Below are positions 24,755 to 33,959 of a stretch of 36,071 nt of DNA, in pieces. The position numbers and the translations under genes were made by a program. The DNA is from Nanobdellota archaeon (GTDB taxonomy: Archaea > Nanobdellota > Nanobdellia > Pacearchaeales > GW2011-AR1), in NCBI GenBank assembly GCA_030611805.1, contig JAUWPB010000008.1:1-36071 (forward strand). Reading direction: 5' to 3'. Position 1 is the stretch's first letter; each line of letters begins with the position of its first letter. A model generated the notes under the pieces. That model ran no database searches. It saw only the letters and a list, made by a program, of their open reading frames with translations, and was not told where the DNA came from.

Positions 24755-27348
24755 AAATTAAATTATTAATCTTAATGTTAATCTTATTAATTAATAGTGT
24801 TACAGCAACTTGTACAGTTACTTTTGATAAAACATCTTATGCTCCAACAGAAACAGTAACTGCGACAATACTTTGTAATCAACACCCTTCAGAATCAACA
24901 AAATCATATACTCTTAATTGGACAAATTCTTCCGGGGATCAAATAGAACTTGATACTGGAACAACTCCTAAAGCAGACGGAACTAATTACTTTTTTGAGA
25001 CTTATGTTCTTTCTTCTGGTTACTCAGGAGCAATAAATACAACCTTGCAAGGAACAGGTTTGGAGGGAACTGACGGGGCAAATGTTACAGGAGCTTCTTC
25101 AAATTCTTTAATAGTTAGCAGTATAACATTTTCTTCTTCTGAGCAATTATATCTTGGAAAAAATCTTGGAATAGGTTTTATCTTAAAAGACGAAAATGCA
25201 AAAAAGATAAATAACGCAATATGCACTGTTGCAATAGATGATGGAGATAACTTGCCGATTGTTGAAGCAAAAAAGGTCATGGTTTATAATGGAAAGGGGC
25301 AGGCAGATTTTGAGTTAACAGACAATGCCTTTGGAGAAGGAAAAGATTATAAGGTAGTAGTAAGATGCGTTTGCGGGATAACTTCAACAAGTTCTGCTTG
25401 TTTTGATGAAAATGGAACAGAAGTATCAAGTTCTATTGGAGAGGGTTCAGACACCTTTACACTAAACACTTATTTGACTGTAAATACTGTTGTTGATAGA
25501 AGTCTTTATTATATGAAAGAAGAAATTTTTATCTGTTCAAATGTAACTAATGTTAATTTAACTACAAGAATACCGATGAAAATATTTTATCAGATTAGAT
25601 GTAGTGCAGGAATTGATACAGATTCAGATACTGACAGAGTTTTGATTGCCTCTAACCCGGAAGATGAATCTGAAGAAAGAGGAATATCTACAAATACAAC
25701 TCAAATGCAGTGTAAAAGGTTTATTATTCCTGAACCAAAATACTTGCAGGGACAAAACAGTGAATGCTATGCATCTTCATCAGTGTGGGTCCTGAATGAT
25801 TTAAGAGAACCTGTTACAGGATATTTTACAACAAGTCCTGTTTTCAATCTATCAAGCGATGAACTAAATTTAAATCCTGATTGGGAGCAAATATCCACAA
25901 ATAAATTTAATACAATTATCAATTTAAGTGCTGTAAAATACAGGCAATTTAACGGGGGTGGAATAGGAAACATTGATTTAATGCTTTCAGAAGCTATGCA
26001 AGGAAGCATAGATTCTTTTAAACAATATTCTGGCGGGACAACAAGGATTGAGGATTTTATAAGTGCAAAATATATTAAGAATATCACTGCAACAAATAGT
26101 TCAGGAAGTTCAGTAACTGCTGTTTTGGAATTTTTAAGTGATGGATGTTTAGAAATTGCATTAAGAAGCATAGACATTAGTTCAACTGGATTTTATAATA
26201 TAACAATTGAATTTAATGACTGGGAAGAAAGGCAAAGTGATGCTTTAGAAGGCATAGAAAACAAGACAGGAACATTTCATTTAGATGTTAATTGTCCATC
26301 CTCAGGGATAATTGGAAGTAATATTGCGTGCATAATTACTGCTTATGTTGAAGATTCTCAAACAGTTCAAAAAGAAGTTGATTTTACTTGCCATATTTCC
26401 GATGGCACAAGTCAATATAGTTCTGTAAACTTTAACCAGATGATTACGCAGAATGCTGTATCCTTATCTAGAAATTTTGCAATTCCTTCGACATTTAGTG
26501 ATGGAACGCAGTATGTCCTGCAATGCTATGCAGATTATTATAATTTAGGAAGCAGAAGAGATAGTTTTTATGATACATTTACTGCCAGTTCTCCTTCGGT
26601 TGGAGGCGGAGCTTCAGGGATTAGTAGAGCTGAAAATGAAACTAATGGTGCCTCAATTACAGGAGGAATTGTTGATGAAGGAGACGAAAAAGAGGATAAA
26701 GATATTGGGGATATCTTTAAAAAATTTAATCCTTTTAGTCCAAAAAGAAATTGGGCATTTATATTTGTTGAGATAATTATTTTAACAGGAATAGTAAGTT
26801 TAATTTGTTTTTTTGTTAGGAGGAATAAAAGAAAAAGTCATCACTATCATTCTGGTAAATCAAACTGGGAAGAAGTAATGAAAAAAGTTCTTGCAGGAAT
26901 TATTATTTTGTTAATTATTTCTTTGCTTGGAGCAGGAATTTGGTATGGCTACGGGATTATAAAAAATTCATTTCAGGGAATGCCAACAATAGAACAAACA
27001 ACACTCTCAGGAATAGAAGAAACTTCTTATTTGTTATTAAAAGGAAATTTGATTAAAATTATTTTCCTGATTTTTCTTGCAGTTTTGATAATATCTTTAA
27101 TTATTATAATTTTTACAGCAGTTTTGACTTTAATAGTATCCAGATTATTGAATATAAAAGGAGAAATAAGATTTGGAAATGATCATTCAAGAAAATATTA
27201 TGAAGACAGAAAAAGCACAAAGCTACAGCAAAAGCTAAATCAAATGATATTAAAAAAAGAAATCAAAAAAGAAAAATTAAAAGAAAGTTGCAAAGTGAAG
27301 AAAATGACTCCAAAACAATTTGCAGATTTTGTGAGGAGGAGGAAGTAG
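24751..27348 (+). CDS. Large secreted/surface protein with two C-terminal TM helices and basic cytoplasmic tail
   Basis: Signal peptide MKIKLLILMLILLINSVTATC, many N-x-S/T sites, TM helices near residues 670-790; ATGA overlap with the HTH gene. Confidence 0.75.
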   Translation: MKIKLLILMLILLINSVTATCTVTFDKTSYAPTETVTATILCNQHPSESTKSYTLNWTNSSGDQIELDTGTTPKADGTNYFFETYVLSSGYSGAINTTLQGTGLEGTDGANVTGASSNSLIVSSITFSSSEQLYLGKNLGIGFILKDENAKKINNAICTVAIDDGDNLPIVEAKKVMVYNGKGQADFELTDNAFGEGKDYKVVVRCVCGITSTSSACFDENGTEVSSSIGEGSDTFTLNTYLTVNTVVDRSLYYMKEEIFICSNVTNVNLTTRIPMKIFYQIRCSAGIDTDSDTDRVLIASNPEDESEERGISTNTTQMQCKRFIIPEPKYLQGQNSECYASSSVWVLNDLREPVTGYFTTSPVFNLSSDELNLNPDWEQISTNKFNTIINLSAVKYRQFNGGGIGNIDLMLSEAMQGSIDSFKQYSGGTTRIEDFISAKYIKNITATNSSGSSVTAVLEFLSDGCLEIALRSIDISSTGFYNITIEFNDWEERQSDALEGIENKTGTFHLDVNCPSSGIIGSNIACIITAYVEDSQTVQKEVDFTCHISDGTSQYSSVNFNQMITQNAVSLSRNFAIPSTFSDGTQYVLQCYADYYNLGSRRDSFYDTFTASSPSVGGGASGISRAENETNGASITGGIVDEGDEKEDKDIGDIFKKFNPFSPKRNWAFIFVEIIILTGIVSLICFFVRRNKRKSHHYHSGKSNWEEVMKKVLAGIIILLIISLLGAGIWYGYGIIKNSFQGMPTIEQTTLSGIEETSYLLLKGNLIKIIFLIFLAVLIISLIIIIFTAVLTLIVSRLLNIKGEIRFGNDHSRKYYEDRKSTKLQQKLNQMILKKEIKKEKLKESCKVKKMTPKQFADFVRRRK

Positions 27349-27481
27349 GGGGATTGGAAACGCCCCAGCCAAACAAAATTACTTTTTGTCACACCAATAA
27401 TATGTATTTTTTAATTGTTAAGAGAATGAAGGCTTTGTTGTTTATATAATTTTTAGAATATAATATCTCCAATTTTTGTAG

Positions 27482-28333
27482 TCACCCAAGTCTTTTTTTA
27501 TGAACAGTCAAATATCTCCTCAAAAAATAATCAACAAAAGCTTCCTGTCCTTTTGGGAAGGCTCCATAATAAGAAGCTCTTTTTTTGTATTCTATAATCA
27601 GCATTGGGTAACCTGCATGCCAAAGAATATAGTTCATTAATAATCTTCCTATCCTTCCATTCCCATCACCAAATGGATGTATGCTTTCAAATTGAAAATG
27701 CACTCTAGCAGATAATTCAACAGGATTTAATTTTGACTTGTTAACAAATTCTATAATTTGATTCATAGTGGATTTAATCTCTTTCCAAGAAGGAGCAACA
27801 TAAGGGCTAACTCTAACAAGGTAATCTCTATATTTACCTGCAATATCTGATTTAGTTTCACCGAAAATTTCCTTATGCCATTTTAATAATAACTTGTTAG
27901 TAATCTTTTCTTTTTTATTTAATATTTCTAAAAATACCTTACTATACATTTCTGTTTCCTTTATATCTCTTAAAGGTTTATTAGGTGCAATCTTATCCTG
28001 AATAATTTCTCTTACTTCATGTGATGTGATGGTTGAACCTTCGATAGCATTAGAATTATAAGTAAAAGCAATAGCAATCTCCTCTTTTTCTTTTTCCCGG
28101 GCAGATTTTGGAAGTCTTTTCCATTCATCCTGAAAATGTTTCTTTATTCCCTCTAACCTTTTATATAAATCAAATTTTAACTCCTTGCTAAACTCTCCTT
28201 TTATTTCATCAATATTTTTTGGAATTTTTAATCCAACATACTTCTCTTTTGTTATCACTCTTTTTCCTTTTCTAAATGAATGTTGTAAATAGTAATATTT
28301 ATTTCTCCCTTTTTTTCTGGTTATAATTCTCAT
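27482..28333 (-). CDS. fic: Fic/DOC family protein
   Basis: HFQFESIHPFGDGNGRIGRLLMNYIL (HPFxDGNGRxxR); TYNSNAIEGSTIT inhibitory-type motif. Confidence 0.95.
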   Translation of the reverse strand: MRIITRKKGRNKYYYLQHSFRKGKRVITKEKYVGLKIPKNIDEIKGEFSKELKFDLYKRLEGIKKHFQDEWKRLPKSAREKEKEEIAIAFTYNSNAIEGSTITSHEVREIIQDKIAPNKPLRDIKETEMYSKVFLEILNKKEKITNKLLLKWHKEIFGETKSDIAGKYRDYLVRVSPYVAPSWKEIKSTMNQIIEFVNKSKLNPVELSARVHFQFESIHPFGDGNGRIGRLLMNYILWHAGYPMLIIEYKKRASYYGAFPKGQEAFVDYFLRRYLTVHKKRLG

Positions 28334-28470
28334 AAAAGTATTACCATTACAAACTATTTAAATATTATGTTTTTAAGAAAAATGTAATGGTACGCCCCAG
28401 CTGATAGGAGTTGAGGCCTCGTTAGAGGTCATCCCTCTTTGGGAAACCCAGAGGGTGAAACCCCTCTGCA

Positions 28471-28740
28471 TTACGCCCCAGCCGCCGAACTCACGTTCAT
28501 GGCATCCTCGTGGGATTTGGTTTTTATATGGAATATTTTTATTTATTGTTGATTTATTGACGCTGTTTTGATTTATAAATATTGTCGAGATGGGAGTGAT
28601 TGATGTTTTACGCCCCAGCCGACGAAGTCACGTTCATGGCATCCTCGAGGGACTGGGTTTTTATATTGAATATTTTTATTTATTATACAATTTCACGAGG
28701 CTGTTTTAATTTATAAATATTGTCGGGGTGGGAGTGATGG
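28471..28740. repeat. Two tandem copies of a ~137-bp unit
   Basis: ttacgccccagccg(c/a)cgaa(c/g)tcacgttcatggcatcctcg...gaatatttttatttatt...ctgtttt(g/a)atttataaatattgtcg..gtgggagtgat; starts at 28471 and 28608. Confidence 0.9.
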
Positions 28741-28768
28741 GTCGAGAGATTTATATCTCTCGCTTATT

Positions 28769-29605
28769 TTATTTTGAATATTTATCTTTAAAATATAAAT
28801 GTTGGAATATTCTAGCTTGATAATGTGTAATAAGCAAGTAATTATAAAAGTTGCTTATGATTTCCTGAATTTGGGGGGGAGAAAATAATGTCTTTTTCTT
28901 AAAGTAAACCAGAATACTCTTTTCTTTTAAAATAAGTTTTTGATTCTCCCAATAAGGTAAAAGTTCTCCTGTTTTTGGATTTGATACTCTTAAATTTTGA
29001 GAGAAACTTTCTGGTGTTGGATGATTGAAGTTAGAATATTTTTTCCAATGTCTCTGGAGCATTTTAAAGTAATCTTTATGTGTCTTATCTTTTTCAAATT
29101 CTAGATTCAACGGATATGAAGAATCTTCTATTTCTTTTAATCTTTCATGCATTTTAAATGGAAACTTTTTCTTTGGATTCCCCCCAAAATTTCCAAGATA
29201 ATTTCGATTAACATTAACTAATAAAACTCTTACAAATAAATCGATAATGTGTCTAATAATAGCAAAAGAAGATAAAAAACATTCTTTTTCTAAAGAGTTA
29301 ATAAATTCATTATTTAGTTCATAAAGTCTATCGACAATATACTGATAATGGAAATCCTTATGCATTTCATTAACTTTTTCAGTAATTAGAAATTCAGAAT
29401 GGGTTTCTTGTATTAAATTATTTATAGTTCCTAGGATAATTTCTTTATTAAGAACATCATATTTTTTTATTAATTTCTTCAATCTTCTTCTTGTTTGTTT
29501 CTTTTCAAGATAACAATCAAATTCCTCTTCCCATCCCCTTAATGTTTTAGAAAAGTATGTTCTTAATATTAGTTTGCCTTCTTTAGTTATTCTTGCATTT
29601 CCCAT
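28769..29605 (-). CDS. Hypothetical protein (278 aa)
   Basis: ORF, divergent from 29705; HWKKYSNFNHPTPESF motif. Confidence 0.6.
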   Translation of the reverse strand: MGNARITKEGKLILRTYFSKTLRGWEEEFDCYLEKKQTRRRLKKLIKKYDVLNKEIILGTINNLIQETHSEFLITEKVNEMHKDFHYQYIVDRLYELNNEFINSLEKECFLSSFAIIRHIIDLFVRVLLVNVNRNYLGNFGGNPKKKFPFKMHERLKEIEDSSYPLNLEFEKDKTHKDYFKMLQRHWKKYSNFNHPTPESFSQNLRVSNPKTGELLPYWENQKLILKEKSILVYFKKKTLFSPPQIQEIISNFYNYLLITHYQARIFQHLYFKDKYSK

Positions 29606-29704
29606 AATTTATACTAATGACAATTCTTTTTAGTTTTATTCCTTTTTTAGAATAGTATTCAATTTAGAAATATTTTTATAGTTTATTATCCTTTTACATT
29701 TAAT

Positions 29705-30961
29705 ATGGTTTTGTGTACTCTTAGAGTGGAAGTAGATAAATCAGCAAGATCAAATGTCTTATTTCATTCTTTAAACAATCTAGTTATAACTAAGGAAGAC
29801 ATTTTTAGTCATGGCGTTCTTATTGGAGATGTTCCTCCTAGGCATTTATATAGTTCAGATTTTGAATATTTGCATAGTCGTATGCCTCATTGGAGAAGTC
29901 TCTTTGAAGATTTTTTGCAGTTAGATAATAATAGAATAATAGTAAATAATTCTATAATAGATACATTTAGATCTCATTTGTCTGAATTTGTTGGTGTTGG
30001 TGTAGGACTTTATTACTCTACTAAGATTTTAAATATAAATTTAAATAAGTTTTCTAAAATTCCAAGTCCTTCAACTATAATTAAACGTCTAGATTACAGA
30101 GCCATAAATAATTCAAAAGTTTATGAAATTGAGACAAAAGGCACCACTTACAAATCTAACATTAATGCTTGCGTTGTGGATTGTTTAAAAAAGAAAAGAA
30201 GTTCTGTTAGTGGTGCTACATTACGTTTTGGTGCAATAACTCTCTTAATGCGGGAAAATAATAAAGGTAGTTCTAAATTAGTTATTTGTGATGACCCAGA
30301 AACTAATAATAAAGCTAGTTTCGAGGATAATGTGAATAATATATTAAATCACTATGCGTTTATATTGAGTTTTATTTTAAATACTATCATATATAATAGA
30401 TTTGCTAATAATATAAACAGGAAAAATAGAAAATTGAATGCTCTAAGGAATATTTTACCTAAAAATAAATTCAATGTAGGTTATAAATTCAGTGGCAAAA
30501 CATATTTTGGAGGATTTTTTGATAGGAGATTAATTTTTGAAAACATAAAAAAATATGTTTATTTTGAAAAAAATGTTATTGGGGATTTTGAAGAATTAAC
30601 TAAAAAAGTCGGAAGAATAAAATATTTTTTAGGTGTTGATGAGAGAGTTATAGACCTTATTAATTCTGAGAGATTTGAAGAACTCTTAAATTACACCCAT
30701 AAAGAGTACTCTACTGAAAAAAATAAATTCTCTTTGTCTTTGTTAAAAAATGGAGTAATTTTTATTAAATCTATTGATGATATTGATACTCAATTTAAAG
30801 AGAATTATCCAGACAATAAGGTTAAAGAAATTCTAAATTTGATTATACCTTATATGAAAAAGGAATCTCATAAATGTGGTGCTTCCTGTAAGAGTAAAAA
30901 TATAGAAGGAAAACCCTGCGATATCAGGACTTATAATAAACATTGCCATTTCCATAGATAA
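29705..30961 (+). CDS. Hypothetical protein, candidate PD-(D/E)xK-like nuclease with C-terminal Cys/His zinc motif
   Basis: KRLDYRAINNSKVYEIETKGTT (D...ExK-like) and CGASCKSKNIEGKPCDIRTYNKHCHFH. Confidence 0.45.
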   Translation: MVLCTLRVEVDKSARSNVLFHSLNNLVITKEDIFSHGVLIGDVPPRHLYSSDFEYLHSRMPHWRSLFEDFLQLDNNRIIVNNSIIDTFRSHLSEFVGVGVGLYYSTKILNINLNKFSKIPSPSTIIKRLDYRAINNSKVYEIETKGTTYKSNINACVVDCLKKKRSSVSGATLRFGAITLLMRENNKGSSKLVICDDPETNNKASFEDNVNNILNHYAFILSFILNTIIYNRFANNINRKNRKLNALRNILPKNKFNVGYKFSGKTYFGGFFDRRLIFENIKKYVYFEKNVIGDFEELTKKVGRIKYFLGVDERVIDLINSERFEELLNYTHKEYSTEKNKFSLSLLKNGVIFIKSIDDIDTQFKENYPDNKVKEILNLIIPYMKKESHKCGASCKSKNIEGKPCDIRTYNKHCHFHR

Positions 30962-31103
30962 TTCATTATTTATTATCCAGATAAACTTTTGTAAACAACA
31001 ATCTTATTTGACCTATCTTTTATTAGTTATATTTTCTAAGTTTTTATCTATTCTATAAACTCCAAGGCATATATTTATTCATCTTTTTTTATTAATAAAT
31101 TTT

Positions 31104-31449
31104 TCAACCATTAACTCTCCACCGCCCCTTCCCAATTTCTGTTTTTGTTGTATCAACGAACAAATCTTCTTCTTGAATTGTATTTCTTCCCTCACTTCCG
31201 ACACAAAAACAAAAAAATAGGCACAGCATCATTTTTGTCCATGTTTGAAATTGCCTTTTTCAAATCTTCAAATGACCTGTGCATAATCATTTTATAGCTG
31301 AATTTCTCCCGCCTTTCTTTTAATTGTGGAAATTCTTTTAACAAATCATGCTTGAGTCTTATAAGATTCCATGCTCTCCGACCTTCGCTGTATGAAATTT
31401 CTCCTTTGACATTAAGAGTTTCATGTTTTGGTTTTAATATTTCTGCCAT
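31104..31449 (-). pseudogene. Frameshifted ORF (85 aa in frame, continuing in another frame to 31104)
   Basis: ORF 31192-31449 ends in T-rich run; dropping one T gives ...PIFLFCVGSEGRNTIQEEDLFVDTTKTEIGKGRWRVNG*. Confidence 0.5.
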
Positions 31450-31619
31450 GCTTTTGGTTCAAGAATTAGGCTTCTTGAGGTTCCATCGCCTCATAAATAA
31501 CTCAAACTTCACAGATATATAAAAGTTAAGTTCACAAATACATCAAAAGCACATAAATCTTTAAAAACCATGAATACGCTTCATTTCTAGCCCGGTAGAA
31601 AGAGTTCTGATGAATTACA

Positions 31620-32264
31620 ATGACTAAAACAAAAAAGTTATTTTTCGACTACGGTGGGCTTATTGCTAATTATGATTTTAATAGAGAAACTCTTTTCAGA
31701 GCACACAGATTAGCTTTGGGTTATTTGAATTCTTTAAATGGGCATAAAATTAATTTAACTCAACTTGCAAAAGCTCATGAGCAGACTATTAAAACTTATC
31801 TTACAGCCAGAGAAAAGGACAGCTCAGAGTGGCGAATGAATAAGATAATGCGTTTGTTATTATCTAATCTTGGATTAAATGGTGTGCCTGTTTCAGGAGT
31901 GTCAGAAATTTATAAACAGAACGACCATGATTCTACACCTTACCCAGATACAAAAGGAGTTTTAACTGAACTTGCAAAAAATAGAACATTAGGAATAATT
32001 TCAAATCTGCCCCACGATTCTTTAATTTATGAATTAAAAAGTGCTGAATTGCTGGATTTATTTGAAACAGTGACGGTTTCTTTTGAGGTGGGAGTTAGGA
32101 AGCCTCATCTAAAAATTTATCAAGAAGCATTGAGAAGAGCAAAAGTGACTCCTGCTGAAAGTTTTTTTATTTCGCATGACAAAGAAGAAGTTAGAGGAGC
32201 GAGGAAATTTGGAATAGAAAGTTTGCTTGTTAAATCTATCAAAGAAGTGATAGGAGCTGTATGA
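31620..32264 (+). CDS. HAD-superfamily hydrolase
   Basis: KKLFFDYGGLI, LGIISNLPHDS, VSFEVGVRKPHLKIYQEALRRAKVTPAESFFISHDKEEVRGARKFG. Confidence 0.85.
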   Translation: MTKTKKLFFDYGGLIANYDFNRETLFRAHRLALGYLNSLNGHKINLTQLAKAHEQTIKTYLTAREKDSSEWRMNKIMRLLLSNLGLNGVPVSGVSEIYKQNDHDSTPYPDTKGVLTELAKNRTLGIISNLPHDSLIYELKSAELLDLFETVTVSFEVGVRKPHLKIYQEALRRAKVTPAESFFISHDKEEVRGARKFGIESLLVKSIKEVIGAV

Positions 32265-33418
32265 AAATAATTTACACAAACATAAGTCCAATTACAAATG
32301 CATACACGAACATAAACCACATCTTTTATTTAAAGAAACAAAAGCCACAAAAAGTTTATATTTGCATCTGGGATAATTTTGTATATGAACATCCTGTTTT
32401 TGAGAAAAGTTTAAACACCACGACAAACAAGATAGAAAAATTGCAGGAAAATGTTAAGATTATAGAAAAACTTCTGTCTTATCTTAAAATAGATTACAAA
32501 ATAATTTTTCTTTCTGAAGCAATGAACCGATTGTTTAAGAATCCGACTTATCTTTCAGAATTTCAAAGCATACTTTCTCAGATGAGAATTGAGGAATTAA
32601 AAAAAGGTTTTGAATTGGAATATATTCCGTTTGACAAAATAAGTTTATCAAAGGTAAATTATATTATTGCAGATTATCTTATTGCTACATACTTGCCAGA
32701 ATTATTCCCAGAATTATGTTCAAGTGCTCCTAATAATTATTTTACTTCTGAAAGATTCAGGGCATTTCATAATAAAATAAATCAATATCTAAAAACAAAC
32801 TTCTCAAAACACATTCCGCCAAAAACTATTTTTGTCAACGGTGTTCCAGTTATCATCCATCCAAAGAAAGAAATAATTCCGTCTTTAGAGATGTCAGTTG
32901 AGACAATAAAAAAGATAACGGAATCTCATTACCTTAAACTTCCTCAAAAAAAAGAGTTTTATGATTTGGTTGAAGTTTTATCCACTGTTTTGAACAATTA
33001 TAAATTTAAGAATAAAAAATTAAAGAAAAAAGAAATTGAAGGCATTTTTAAAAAATTAAAATATAAGGATTTTATAGAATTTATTTCTGAAAACCTCTAT
33101 GACTATTTTGTTAAGATAAGAAACATCACATCCAAAATAAAAATTGAAAAACAAAAAAAGACTCTTTTTATTTCAAATTATCATGAGTTTAATCTCTGCC
33201 TAAAACCTTTGAATAATATAAAATTTAAGATTTTAAAAAATTGCAATGGAAATAATAGCAGTTTGGATATTTCAAGAAAGGCAGGGTTGAAACTCAGCAC
33301 TGTTTCCACTTATCTCGCTCACTTGCGGGCTAAAAAATTAATAAGCAATTCAAGGAGACCGCGAAGATTAATTGATAATTTTGTAATAGATTTGGAGGCT
33401 ATAGAAGATGATTCCTAG
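32261..33418 (+). CDS. Uncharacterised protein: Rossmann/aaRS-like N-terminal region plus C-terminal HTH
   Basis: KVYICIWDNFVYEHPVFEKSL; C-terminal NNSSLDISRKAGLKLSTVSTYLAHLRAKKLI resembles HTH; ATGA overlap with HAD gene. Confidence 0.55.
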   Translation: MKIIYTNISPITNAYTNINHIFYLKKQKPQKVYICIWDNFVYEHPVFEKSLNTTTNKIEKLQENVKIIEKLLSYLKIDYKIIFLSEAMNRLFKNPTYLSEFQSILSQMRIEELKKGFELEYIPFDKISLSKVNYIIADYLIATYLPELFPELCSSAPNNYFTSERFRAFHNKINQYLKTNFSKHIPPKTIFVNGVPVIIHPKKEIIPSLEMSVETIKKITESHYLKLPQKKEFYDLVEVLSTVLNNYKFKNKKLKKKEIEGIFKKLKYKDFIEFISENLYDYFVKIRNITSKIKIEKQKKTLFISNYHEFNLCLKPLNNIKFKILKNCNGNNSSLDISRKAGLKLSTVSTYLAHLRAKKLISNSRRPRRLIDNFVIDLEAIEDDS

Positions 33419-33959
33419 AGAAATGCTTTTAGAACCAGAGGTTTATGCAATTGAGCAGGACTTGACAAAGAAATTGTATCATGCGATTCATACTTTATCC
33501 CCGCTGTTTGAATTTCAGAGAAATGGGCATAAACTCCCAAAAGTTGAAGTCACGAATGAATTAGTTAATATGAGTTACAATCCTTCTCTTAATAGAGTGC
33601 AGGCTTGCAGATATGATTCTCTTTTTTCAAATTCTGAAATTGGCGAAGAAGCAGGACATTATATTCACTTTAAGAAAAATCCTTTGTTTGGAAAATATTC
33701 AGAAGAGGATGGTTTAGTAGTGAGACATCTAATTGAATGTGTTGGAAGATTCTCGGGGTTGGCTTATTCAAATTTTGTTGGAGAGAAAATAGAACCAATA
33801 GAAAAAATGCAGGAAAATTTAAGGGAGACACATGAAGCCCCATATCAATTAGCAGATTTTCTTTTTCATAAATTTGGAACAGGGTTCTTATCACAATTAG
33901 GAAGCATGAGATTGGGTGACTTTAAAAAATTAAAAAATCGTTTTGGAGGCATATTATGA
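33408..33959 (+). CDS. Uncharacterised protein with IGEEAGHYIH motif
   Basis: ORF overlapping neighbours on both sides. Confidence 0.6.
   Translation: MIPREMLLEPEVYAIEQDLTKKLYHAIHTLSPLFEFQRNGHKLPKVEVTNELVNMSYNPSLNRVQACRYDSLFSNSEIGEEAGHYIHFKKNPLFGKYSEEDGLVVRHLIECVGRFSGLAYSNFVGEKIEPIEKMQENLRETHEAPYQLADFLFHKFGTGFLSQLGSMRLGDFKKLKNRFGGIL

Noticed and set aside
28392-28740. tRNA or 5S rRNA gene
   Set aside because: No cloverleaf, T-arm or 5S consensus can be assembled.
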